Origin: Stenopsyche tienmushanensis
Lineage: Eukaryota > Arthropoda > Insecta > Trichoptera > Stenopsychidae
Direction of reading: 5' to 3'
Assembly (NCBI GenBank): GCA_008973525.1
Contig: WACJ01000104.1
Location: 806,001-870,000 of the forward strand
DNA: 64,000 nt
Under the pieces are notes generated by a model. It searched no databases, was not told the origin of the DNA, and saw only the letters and a list, made by a program, of their open reading frames with translations. Shown here one piece after another: positions 1 through 10,130 of the stretch (position 1 is the stretch's first letter; each line of letters starts with the position of its first letter). A program made the translations under genes and the position numbers.

Positions 1-900
1 TATCGATCCACGGTTTTGGGTTTGGGAGCGGCCCCGTCTGAAGATCCAAATTAAAATGAAAAAAAGACGAAGAAATGGGTTAACAAAGCATCCAAATCAC
101 CTTCTGGCATTTTTAATTATCAAACCCATAAATATGCATGGAGACCTATTGTTGCGGGAGCAGTAGATGAAAAAAGCCGATGGGTTATTTGGCGAGGACT
201 CGGATTGTGGGTGTTGCTTTTTTTCCCCCGACTCCTCGAAAAAAATGCTAAATAAAGCAACCCGTCCGTGATTTACGGATTCCGCGAATAATTAATGATA
301 CACATACCGAGGATCTAAGGGACTTGGACCCAAAAAGATGAGCGTCCCGCGTGGTGGAATTCGAAAACACCCAGCAGAGCCAAAGCTCCCGTCGCAGCGA
401 GGGAGACGCGTGAAAGCTTTCGCCGAAGATCACAGATCGCACGGTCCGAAGAAGTTGAAGAAGTTTTTTTGTCCATTCGGTGGAATCGCGTGGGTGGTGG
501 TGAGGTGGATCGCGTGGGATGTGGGTTCACATCTTGAGGCCTGTGACTCATGCAGCCAAGCCTCCGCTCGGATTTGAACCCGGGAACTGCGGTACCGAAT
601 CGTATCCAATTATTCATAATATATATGAAAAGCATTCGGCATCTAGATCTCGTCCTGTCCATGGGTGGTTGGAGCTGAAGCAATGGGAATCCCATAGTTG
701 AACAACGCCAGTGACAGGGTAATAATTCACGATTCATATGAATATGGGTAGCTGAAAATTCCAACTGGAGCGCCCGGGTGGTGGGAGCCGATCTAAATAA
801 CAAATCCGTGGACAGACTCGCTGCTCAAATCTGAAGGTAATATTATAAAGTTTAACGATTTATGGCTAAACAATTCACGAAAAATAAGCTCCTTCATTCA
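1..900. other. Unassigned sequence with mutually open frames
   Basis: No gene is recognised. Positions 315-803 are open on the minus strand (162 codons, no ATG at the start) and overlapping plus-strand frames are open at 338-577 and 519-701. This pattern is expected from local GC richness and does not by itself show coding. A B-box-like stretch (GGTTCAAATCCGAGC on the minus strand, about 568-585) lacks a folding tRNA body around it. Confidence 0.3.
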
Positions 901-939
901 TTTTAAATGGAACATGTGACAACATTTCTCAGGACTCAG

Positions 940-1005
940 GAATGTTTGTTTGTTTGTCTTGTATACGTTTCTATATCATTCATCCGATTGCAATAAAATT
1001 TTAGG
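940..1005 (-). repeat. Dispersed repeat E, single-unit copy
   Basis: On the minus strand this carries the E signature: 'ATTGCAATCGGATGAATG', then a run of CAAACAAACAAAC. The same signature recurs near 12.85, 24.38, 42.99 and 61.0 kb. The copy is short and holds one unit only. Confidence 0.6.
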
Positions 1006-1029
1006 AGTTATTGTGTGCACATCCGAAGA

Positions 1030-2900
1030 GGTTTTTAAATGCTGAATATTTTCAAAACGTTTAGCGGATGTACTATATTGACGCATATTAGTCTGGTGGT
1101 TGCTAAGGTGAACAAAGCATATCGGGAGACAATATTGAACCCGGTTCGTGTATTAAATCGGACAGTTGGTGCGAATACAAGACTAAAGATCTTTAGGTGC
1201 ATTCTTAAATTATTTGGTTGCATGACGCCCTATCTGCATCATATCCTTTGCAGTTTTGTTTCATCATCAACGTACTTCAACATAGATACATTTGTACAAT
1301 TATTGTTTGTTTGCTTGTCCCTCCAAAATGCCGTCTAGTATTCTTGATTGGGAAGTCTGACTTTATTTAAAAGCAATTTTACGCTTGAAGGATAGTTTAG
1401 AGTCCTCTTAAGGTAACCATAAGATGTTTATTGTCGCACTTTGCGACTTAAAAGGGCAAATCCTACCATCTCTCAACCGCAAACGCCAAGCAGATCATAA
1501 GGAAGTCTGATTTTGAACAATGAAACCTTGATTGAAAATGGGTTCCTAAATTTGTATCGACGAGCAAATTAATGGACATTCCCAGTATCAAACGGGCGGT
1601 CCCATCTAAGGTCCGTGCTCTTTGGATCCGTGTTATACAATATCGACGAGCATTTTTATGATACACATAACGACCCCAGAATGAATTGCCTATTACCAAA
1701 TACAAGAAAACACATTAACGGCCGTGTGATATATATCAGGTGAGTTTAATGTTACAAACTCGACCAAAATGTGTACGGCCATTAATAAGCGACTGGGATG
1801 ACGCCACCGCAGCGGCCTTTGTGGAGAGCGGACGAAATATTTTTAGCACTATTATTAATAAATATTAATTTTTATTGTTTGTTGTTGTTATTAATGTATC
1901 GGATTTTGGCGCGCGGCGGTCCAAAAGCAAAGCTACTTCTTGCTGCTCCTTATTCGGCGACGGATTACGAAACGGCTTGATTATTATTTATGGTAACAAC
2001 GATGTCTACATTTGCAATACTGCAGATTTGTGCGATTCATTGCGTAATATCGACGAAAAGCAACCCCTTCCATGTATAAATCGCTTGGGAAGCGCTGAAT
2101 CGCTGGAGTAAATAAATATTTTCGCAATATTTCACTTCGCGTACAGCATAATTACATACGAGCCGCGGTGCGCAACGACGGCGAAATTAAAATGAAGAAT
2201 ACCGAGTCGATGTTAACGGAATCGCAGCCAAATTCTTATCTCCCTGGACAATGTGTGTGATCAAAAGCAGGATTTGAACTCGCACACCATGGGAACGGAG
2301 TCGTCATCGGCGACCTTTGCCGTTTTCGCCGTTTGCGTAGGAAGAATCGCGTACCTGCCGCGAATGCTGCTAACTGGACGACGAATTTCGATCGAGTGCG
2401 AGCGATTTATGCGCTCTTTTGATTGTGCGTCCTAGATAAATAAATCATTGCGCAACGTGTTATGACATGCGCGCAATTAGCGTCAAAGTTGCGCTAAAAG
2501 GGTTTTTTAATTAGGTGTAGCGCCGGCATCGTTAGAGTTATCGTATTCAAATCTAACGCATTTATAATTAATATAGATACCTTTTTAACACATGGGTAGA
2601 ATTTTTTCAAAAATTGGACTCATTTTAGAAATATCAATGATTGAAAATGTGTTTATAATTGATTAAAAAAATTATTCAACGGCAGTATATGGATCTATAA
2701 TTAGTCCCGTTTACGTATAATTATGAAATATTCAATATGGTTTATCAATTTTGGCTTAAGTTGGCGTGTTTTTGGTTAATAAATTAAGGTACATGATGAT
2801 ATGCATGCGGTAAGTTTGACATTCCAGTGAAATAATCTTGTTTCTTTCAACGCAACAATGTAAGAAAAATGTTTTAAATCAAAGGGGAGTAAAAATGCAT
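1030..2900. other. Unassigned intergenic stretch
   Basis: Several short open frames are present (for example 1463-1705 minus and 1798-1980 plus), but none has recognisable motifs. GC is locally higher at about 1900-2450. The phrase ATCGACGAGC occurs twice (about 1558 and 1642). No RNA gene or element boundary is visible. Confidence 0.3.
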
Positions 2901-3031
2901 GCATTTTGAATGTCTTGAAAGCCGAGAATCTGTCCGATAAGAATCTCAATCCTTGGATTGCAGGTCTCTGGAATGAATTCGGCAACGGTTGGCACCGTCG
3001 ATTGATCGCCGCCGTTAAAAATTCGGTGTTA

Positions 3032-3464
3032 TTATTGATAAAATATGCGAAGTATGCCGTTATCGCAGTGCACGTTGCAGTACACCTTTCCCTTTTTTTT
3101 CGAACACACATCCCCGGAGTAATCGGTCAGGTCTCCCGGCTCCTGGCAGGTGCTTCCGCCACGATCGACGGCGCTCTTTGTCCGCGAGCAGGTAGCCGCG
3201 ATGGCTGCGAGACCGCACGACAAAAAGACCATCTCGGACGACCGACCGATTTTTCGGTGCATAGGAAGGATGCTCAGCATCCGGATGCGCCGCTATGAAT
3301 GGATTAAGTTGCATAAACATATCCGCTCCGTGAATGAAATTCCCCGTCGCAGACGAGTAAACAAAGGCCGGTCCGAAGTGACAATTGGGCGTGAGTACTT
3401 CCGTTCCGGGAATCCCGACAATAGTGCAAAATTTTTCACAGTATGCCATCAGCGTCGGTGACAT
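3032..3464 (-). CDS. Possible host exon(s), small cysteine-rich secreted-type frame
   Basis: This is a CpG- and GC-rich island in AT-rich surroundings. Two overlapping minus-strand frames are open. One starts with ATG at 3462-3464, directly after a stop, and runs about 134 codons. The other (3032-3280) contains an internal Met followed by a short hydrophobic run (MVFLSCGLAAIAATC) that resembles a signal peptide, then a tail with about seven Cys and a stop. I recognise no domain family. Either frame, or a spliced combination, could be a host exon. Overlapping openness in a GC-rich patch is also expected by chance, so the call is weak. A 3' poly(A) signal was not evident. Confidence 0.25.
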
Positions 3465-3479
3465 TCACGCTTTGGCGGC

Positions 3480-4125
3480 AGGACTAATCCAAATTCATCT
3501 TTCCATAGTACCCCTTTTGTTAAATATAAAAAGATAAACAATAAAATAAACACCAATATAAAAATGTTTATCGTCGATAGTTCGCAATTGCAATAATATA
3601 GTTTTAAACGCAACATGACATTTTTTAATTGTTTAATGTAATTTGTTTCAATTTAAATTTGTACAAATTCATGCCCGCAACATGATAGGTTATGATTCAA
3701 ATGTCACTTTCAAATTCAAATGTCACTTTCAAATTCAAATAAAAAGAGCAGCGCCACTTCCGCGGCGGATGGGAGTACTACATACGTACACATTGTCGCT
3801 ACATATCGAACTAGTACAGCGATTCTTAAACTAGAGTACGCGGACCCCTAAGGGTGTATGAAAATAATATATTTAAACACGATATTTTGTGACGTTATCA
3901 TGTGATACGTCTTTGAAACTATAATTCAACAATGTAAAAGCGGACATGAAATATATTTTTTTTAAATAGAGCCCAACATTGCAATTCTGGCTTCAACAAA
4001 ACAACTGCATCCATCATATTAAGAAAGCATTATTTACAGAAAACATTATAATTAGAGCTATATTAACCAATATTTGACAGTGCTGTGTTCGACTTTTTGA
4101 CTGAGTCTATTGGAAGTTGTGAATG
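3480..4125. other. AT-rich stretch, no gene seen
   Basis: A short direct repeat of 'TCAAATTCAAATGTCACTT' type occurs at about 3695-3740. The right end runs into the transposase relic of family D. Nothing else is identifiable. Confidence 0.35.
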
Positions 4126-4130
4126 ATTTG

Positions 4131-4300
4131 GATACCGACAATATGTGGTTTCAATAAGACGGCGCTATGTGCTACATAGCACATACCACGATGGACATTC
4201 TGCACAAGCGATTTGTAGGCATGTTGGAGATCGTATGATTTAACGCATTTAGACTTGTTCCTTTGGGACTATATAAAATTGCAGGTCTATGCGTATTAGA
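4131..4300 (+). pseudogene. Transposase relic, Tc1/mariner-like family D
   Basis: The plus-strand translation gives a WFQ-stop-DGAMCYIAHTTMD segment, then DILHKRF. After a frameshift, a stretch beginning near 4235 reads LDLFLWDY in degraded form. These match the 'WFQQDGATCHTA ... LTPLDFFLWGY' catalytic region of a Tc1/mariner-superfamily transposase. The first Asp of this segment (DGA) is retained, but a TAA stop interrupts the Q-D junction and the frame breaks before the second motif. It is a non-functional fragment. Related copies lie near 21.8, 28.2, 52.1 and 62.8 kb. Confidence 0.75.
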
Positions 4301-4304
4301 TTAG

Positions 4305-5015
4305 TTTATTAAGAACCGTTGAAATAGTGTATTTGAACTGAAAGACTGTGCCGATTTATATAATACATTCAATGAAGGTAATTTGTACCCATGATATTAT
4401 GTAGGCGGTAGTATTAATTACGAAAGACATTTATATGCCAATAAAAAAAAACAATAGGAAAACCATCTTCGTTTTATTGCGACGATCAAGAACAAAACGG
4501 CGAAGATCTAAGCATCGGACGCCGCATTATAAATCTTATTTGGGGTTAGATTCGCTCAAAATTGAGGTTAGATTGGCGCTCTGCGATTGAAACGTCAATT
4601 TGATAGCGAGGGGGTGATGGTGAAATCGGACCAAGAACGATTTAAATCGGCCATCATATCAGAATAAATGCGCTCAATTTTAATCATTCAAACGCACACC
4701 AACGCAGGGTGGATTGGGGTTGTATTCGTGAAGATTTGTATACAGGTGAACAGGTAAATAAATTCCAGCCGAGAATCATCTGTTCCCGAATGATGCGACA
4801 GAAAATGTTTTCGTCTCGCGCGCGACTCGACGAGAGCGATCGTCAACCGGTCGAAAATAGTGCCCGAAGTGACTAAGGCGGATATCATTATGAATCACGT
4901 TTCACGTGCATTTAAATGAAATTTGAGTAAACATGTTACACAACAGGATGTTGCGGATAGTTCATGGAAAATTCTACGAAAATCAGAAAATCATTGTACT
5001 TCAAAAGGGTACAGC
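4305..5015. other. Unassigned stretch
   Basis: No recognisable gene. It contains a locally GC-richer patch (about 4490-4640 and 4800-4870) without a convincing frame. Confidence 0.3.
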
Positions 5016-5019
5016 GCTG

Positions 5020-6330
5020 AACTATCATTGTATAGATACATTTTAACCGCATATGCGCATTTTGGTATTACAAATGGACGATAGAATCAATTCTCGACTT
5101 GCGATCATTCGGTCTTATGACGAACATATCCGGATCAAAAGTTGTTTGACCCTTTTGTTTTTCGGTGGAAATGTAGCCGGATTTAAATTAAAGGCATAAT
5201 TGAAAATGAGTCTACTTTGTCGCTATATTATCTTTGGAACAAAAGGGCATGGATGACACAATATCTTTTCCAAAACTGGTTTGATTAATGTTTTATTCCA
5301 AAAGTACAAAAAAAATGTGGCGAAAAAGAAATAGAGGTTAAGATATTAGCCCCCAAAACTACAAGCATACAGCCAATTAAAAATATCGTAACGACATCAC
5401 GTATGTACGATATATAGAACAAACCATTAAAATGTAATAATGATATCAGTTTAGATAAAGAAAATGTAGCAGAAGAAGTAAATAATATTATTGTACGATA
5501 TGGTTAAAATTTAATCTGGGAGTTGACAGTGAATATATAATTCAACATTTAAAAAATGATGTTGAAGAGCACCCAAATCAAGATTTGATTGCAATTGAGG
5601 AATAACGAGCTAAAAAACACAAAAGGGCTAACTAGATAAACACAATGACCACCTACAAAATTTGTTTGAAGACAAGGCTGCAGCTTTTAGCCAAATCAGA
5701 AATCATATAATTTGAAAATATGGACGAAAACACAGATAGATCTTCGAAGGTATGCCGCCTCATTGAGCAAGCACTCGCCTATTATAATGCAATGTATAAA
5801 TAAAAATACAGTCACTGAAGAAAGAAGGCGAAAAGTAGCATCCTCTGTTGCGCAACTTGCAATTGTTCGTTTCTATAATAAGTTCTTATTTAGAGTAACA
5901 TTGGGTCTTCCTGAGTCTTTAATTGGGCTCAAAAGTCTCTTGAAGGTCTGAAAGTCAAGAAACAGCCTGCTGCAAAAATGATGGCTACGGTATAACTCGT
6001 GATAAAATCGCCAAATTATACTGGGAACACCCTTATAAAAATCCAGATTTGGCCTTATGTGACTGCCATATATTTGGTCCAATTGCGGTTATATTTGAAT
6101 GAAAATAAAATTCTGGGTTATATTTGAATCCACATCGTATATCTGTATTTATTTTTAATTTAGACTTATTTTTGACTTTAAATTACTACTTTTCTTATGA
6201 TCGCTTAACATATACGATGTTGGTAGATCGCTGTCTTTAATTTTTTTAAATCGACCGCAGTGATCAAAAGTTTGGTCACCCCTTGTACAGATACATTTTA
6301 ACCGCATGTGCGTAATTTTGAATGTTATAA
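5020..6330. other. Probable degraded DNA element between similar short ends
   Basis: Nearly the same sequence, 'AGATACATTTTAACCGCAT', occurs at about 5032 and 6290 in direct orientation. Next to each lies a 'GATCAAAAGTT...GACC' motif (about 5134 and 6252) resembling Tc1-type terminal sequence. The interval carries only broken frames (for example 5712-5951). A short phrase at about 6105-6125, 'GGGTTATATTTGAATC', recurs at 27,127 and 37,867. An old transposon is likely, but the class is not certain. Confidence 0.4.
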
Positions 6331-6334
6331 ATGT

Positions 6335-6920
6335 TTTTTTGGTTTACATGATTTGTCGGAATTGAAAAAATGTTGAGAACGAATGACGGGACAGTTCCAC
6401 AATATAGCAATGTATTTTCCACTACCAAATTCCAACAAAATAATAACACATCCTCACAACAAAACGTATAACTATGCCAGACAAAATTTTATGAATGAAA
6501 CGCATCACCCTTGCGGGCGAACGCGCATCCGATCCATGCATCTCGCTCGCGCTCGTTTGAATGCGAGCGCCGCAGAGCGAGACAACAGCGCGACGCCGCA
6601 TATCAATACGTACGTACAGGTATCGGAATCGCGATGAACGACCGTACTACTCTAAGCGCCGTTCGACACGCGAGTGCGAAAAAGATAAAAAACGATAATC
6701 TTGTCTTTGATAACGAAATTATTTTAAAAAAATCCGACTTCCGGGCGCATCTTTAAATCAATTTATTCGGGGTTGTGTCGCTAAATACATTTCAATCGGC
6801 GAAGGGAGAGATGGTGATATTTTGACAATAAATACCAACCATATCAGATTGAGCGCAAAATGCGTATAGCTTTGCACCATTTTGTGGTTTAATTATTATT
6901 TTTTAATTGTTTTTAATGTT
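6335..6920. other. Unassigned stretch
   Basis: A CpG-rich patch at about 6500-6670 opens several overlapping frames. No motif is recognised. Confidence 0.3.
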
Positions 6921-6924
6921 CCGA

Positions 6925-7210
6925 TTATGCGGTAATGTGACGCATCATATGCGTGATGGATTTATTGGCTAGCATCTCGCGCGGCATGATGTGAATCACC
7001 TTTTTTTTTAATCTAACTGCAGTAGTTCTTAATTTAGAATTGATGAAGCTTTCCGGCTCGCCTTTTATCTCCGGTGGCTTATCATAACGGAGCGGCTTAC
7101 TGACCTTCCTCAACGAACGACGGGCGATCTTCGAGCATCCGGAAGACGTCCCTCGTCGTCGCCGGAGACCATCCTCGTTCACTTTCGCCGGTGGGAGCTG
7201 ATTCTCAGAA
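6925..7210 (-). CDS. Possible terminal exon, basic tail resembling shugoshin C-terminus
   Basis: A minus-strand frame is open from a TGA near 7215 to a TAA at 6925, about 95 codons. It is rich in Arg, Lys, Ser and Pro and contains ARRSLRKVSKPLRYDKP followed about 11 residues later by FINSKLR. The order (basic RR.. run, V, a Y..P, then N.KLR) is like the C-terminal motif of shugoshins, which bind PP2A and chromatin to protect centromeric cohesin. The insert between Y..P and KLR is longer than usual, and a 30-residue tail follows. It could be the last exon of such a gene, with a possible acceptor (AG) near 7195-7210. Other basic nuclear proteins could look similar. No upstream exon was found in the window. 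Confidence 0.3.
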
Positions 7211-7214
7211 GCCG

Positions 7215-9115
7215 GCGAGGATGTGAATCATTGACACCGGCGTACGCTTGCGCGTGACGCGCCTATTGATGGAGACATCAGGATATGATGATGAAGGATC
7301 TCAAGGAAACCGCCAGGTAATAAACGTTTCCTCCTCGGATATCGTAAACATGCTGCGACATCTTCCAGATGCTTGGGTTGAAATGTTTCACGCAACTTTT
7401 TCATTGATAAAGTTGATCAAATCACAGGTATAGGGCGGTCGCAATGAAATGTATTTTTAGCGGATTTAATTAATTATTTTCTCGTTCCGAGGTTCCTTTA
7501 TGCTGTCAGCATGTCGAGGAATTCTAATTACGAGGATGCGACCGTGCCGCTCCTTGATGTAAAAAATCGACGAAGAGTCTTCCTCAGTTGGATGCAGCAG
7601 CTGCTTCTGTCATTTGTTTAGTCTGTATTTGGACATTTCAAACGATCCAATTGGCAATTTCTCCGACGCGTCTTCTTCCTATGCCAATTTTTCTTCCGTC
7701 GGACAAAAACTTATATTTGGAATTGATGTGTGATGTAAATAGTGTGACGAACGGCGCTTACATTGTTGCCTCAGGCGGTGTACTGCTAAATTAATAGCCA
7801 CGGAACCAAAATAGCCAGCTTCTCTAACAATTTCAAGCATTCGTTTGTCTTCTATGCACATGTTTTTCGGCAGTTCCCATACCGGATTTGAATAATGGAC
7901 CCATTCCAGCATTAATAACACAGATTAGCGGATCGTAGAACTTTTGCATCATCGATTGCAGGCATAAAAAGCGTGCGACTTTATCTTATCATCTGGAGCT
8001 AGTTTACGGCCCCGCATAAATGTATATTATTAAGAGGCTTTTGAGGAGGACCTTCGTAGTACCCAAAGAGGAAAACAAGTGGCTGGCCGAAACTGGAATT
8101 TTTAAAGTCCGTACGAAGCGCCAGGCCCACGACGATAGAAAAAATGCGAAAAAAATGCGCAAAATCTATTCTTCTTGTGTGTGTTAAACGGTGAATGGGT
8201 GACGTGATCCTAGCAAGTTGGGACTGGTACAGAAGCTATCAATTTTGTGCAAGGTCGTCGCATTAAAAATCATAATAAAATAAACGACCGCGACCGAATA
8301 AGGATACGATCGAGACTCGAACATACAAGACGTTCCTGTGGGATCGTCCAATTACGTGACTAAATACCGAGGTGTCAATTTTTTTGATTAGGTTCTATTC
8401 AAATCGCTCCATTACGAATGCGAATTCATCTTTGAGAAATATCCCGTGCGTAATTTCCCACCGTATCTTAAGATCCCTATCGGATGATTCCGAGGATGAT
8501 CCTTGTCGTTTTGAATTTAAACAATCCTTTTGAGCGGCCAGGTAAAAATAAGGCGCATCGATGGCAGTGTCGATGAATTAATCGCAATCATTGCCGATAT
8601 AATAACGGACGTTATGAAATTTCGTCGATCCGAGAACAATGAGCGACGCAGAGAGGACTCGCAGACGGACAGACGGACGAACAGTTTCCTGTGGACAGTT
8701 AGGGCCCGCAAGGAAGTCGACGCCCGTACGCTCGCTGAATAATAAATCTGTGAAATCACGAGATCCCGTGATATCTCACATTGTTGTGGCGTTGATAAAT
8801 TGTAATTTTTGGGACATTTTTGGGTTTTTAATTGGACGGTTCGACGCTCTGAGATGCCGCTAATGAGCGCTTCGCTCATCCATGACAAAAATTATAAGCG
8901 ATGCACCTTCTGCCGGTCCAGATGCTTCGGCTGCAGCGTGCGCCTTGCAAAAGTGCATTCGGGCGAAATGATGACCATCTGTCATTTTTGCCGCATTGTT
9001 GAATTTATTTGGGGAGTTTTCACTCCCACCGACATCCAATGAATGCAATTCCAAAAAAGTCAATTTTAATATTTTGGGGGTCTTTTTGGGGTTCAACATA
9101 CAATTTTCTTTTAAG
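7215..9115. other. Unassigned stretch with several short open frames
   Basis: Frames include 7248-7433 plus (with a good donor-like CGCCAG|GTAATAA at about 7312), 7679-7921 minus, 8530-8742 plus and 8809-9042 plus. The last contains a CTFCRSRCFGC cluster. None has a recognisable domain. Some could be exons of the same locus as 6925-7210, but strand and frame do not connect simply. Confidence 0.3.
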
Positions 9116-9123
9116 CGATTTAA

Positions 9124-9423
9124 TTGTTAGACAATAATAACCGTTTCATTGAAATCTTTAATTCTGTAATTGAGTTCCTTTTTAGGAAACGGATAAACTT
9201 ACGGCATTTATTTAATGATATGCAAAATAAACTACAACGAAAAATTTATTTCAAGCTCGATCAGCTATATTTCTTAGATTTGGTCATCGTTTTAATTATA
9301 AATCCATTTGAAAGCGACACAATCAATATTGATTTAGATAAAATAAAATCAATGGTTACACCAAATATTTTGAATTGTAAATATATTCGCAAAAATACAT
9401 CAAATCAAACCATATCGCCATGA
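9124..9423 (+). other. Open frame of unknown meaning (about 99 codons)
   Basis: This AT-rich frame has no ATG at its 5' end and encodes a Leu/Ile/Asn-rich product with no recognised motif. In DNA of this composition such a run can be chance. It is listed because it is the only long frame for several kb. Confidence 0.15.
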
Positions 9424-9429
9424 TTTATA

Positions 9430-9925
9430 GCTTTTCTTAGTTCTTATTTGGCTAAGTTAGGACTTCAAAGTTAACAATTCATTAATAAAACCTAAAAATC
9501 GATTAAACAATACAAAACACGCTGATTTACGATTATTATTAACTAATTTTACATCTCATATAAAAAAATATTATTGAAAAACATCAACCAATACCATATT
9601 ATTATTTTTAATAAGGTATTTCAAGTCAATTATTTTTATGTACAATTATTGATATCATTATTATATTGTATAAAAATATATTAAAGAGAAAAATGTTATG
9701 GGATCAACGAAGAAATTAATTATTCTAAAAAGGGATCCATGGCGAAAAAAAGGTTGGGAGCGTCTAATTTAAGCGCATTAAATCATGTCTATGAAATATA
9801 AATTTTAAAATTATTATTTATGTATTCATATGCGATATTAATTTGTAATTTAAATTAATTAACGAATTGATTAAATTCGAACGGATTCATTGCAAACCGT
9901 CTGTAGCGGATGCGTATTTGACAAA
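9430..9925. other. Very AT-rich, nothing recognised
   Basis: This stretch holds only low-complexity A/T sequence. Confidence 0.4.
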
Positions 9926-9927
9926 TT

Positions 9928-10109
9928 TATAGTTTGTCTCGCTTTGATTGAGTGCTTAATTAATTTTTAATATTGATTTAAATCATCAATTTTTAATTCT
10001 TATCAAGTTGTGCAAAATGTATAGTTTGTCTCGCTTCGATTGATCAACAAATTGATTATCCGCGTTGATTAAAATGATTAATTTTTAATTCTTATCAAGT
10101 TGTGCAAAA
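9928..10109 (+). repeat. 92-bp tandem duplication, two units
   Basis: Unit 1 starts at 9928 and unit 2 at 10020. Both begin TATAGTTTGTCTCGCTT and end CTTATCAAGTTGTGCAAAAT, with divergent AT-rich middles. Confidence 0.8.
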
Positions 10110-10130
10110 TAATTTTGCACAACTTGATAA
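10092..10130. repeat. Perfect 18-bp inverted repeat, 3-nt loop
   Basis: The arm TTATCAAGTTGTGCAAAA (10092-10109) is followed by TAA and then its exact reverse complement (10113-10130). The left arm is the end of tandem unit 2. The earlier unit has the same arm without a partner. Confidence 0.95.

Noticed and set aside
568..600. tRNA B-box-like sequence on minus strand
   Set aside because: The T stem does not pair and no acceptor or anticodon arm can be drawn around it.
315..803. 162-codon minus-strand frame
   Set aside because: It has no ATG start, plus-strand frames overlap it almost fully, and no domain is recognised. GC-rich composition explains the lack of stops.
2240..2300. tRNA T-arm-like GAGTTCAAATCC on minus strand
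   Set aside because: There is no matching acceptor, D or anticodon arms, and the stem pairing is poor.
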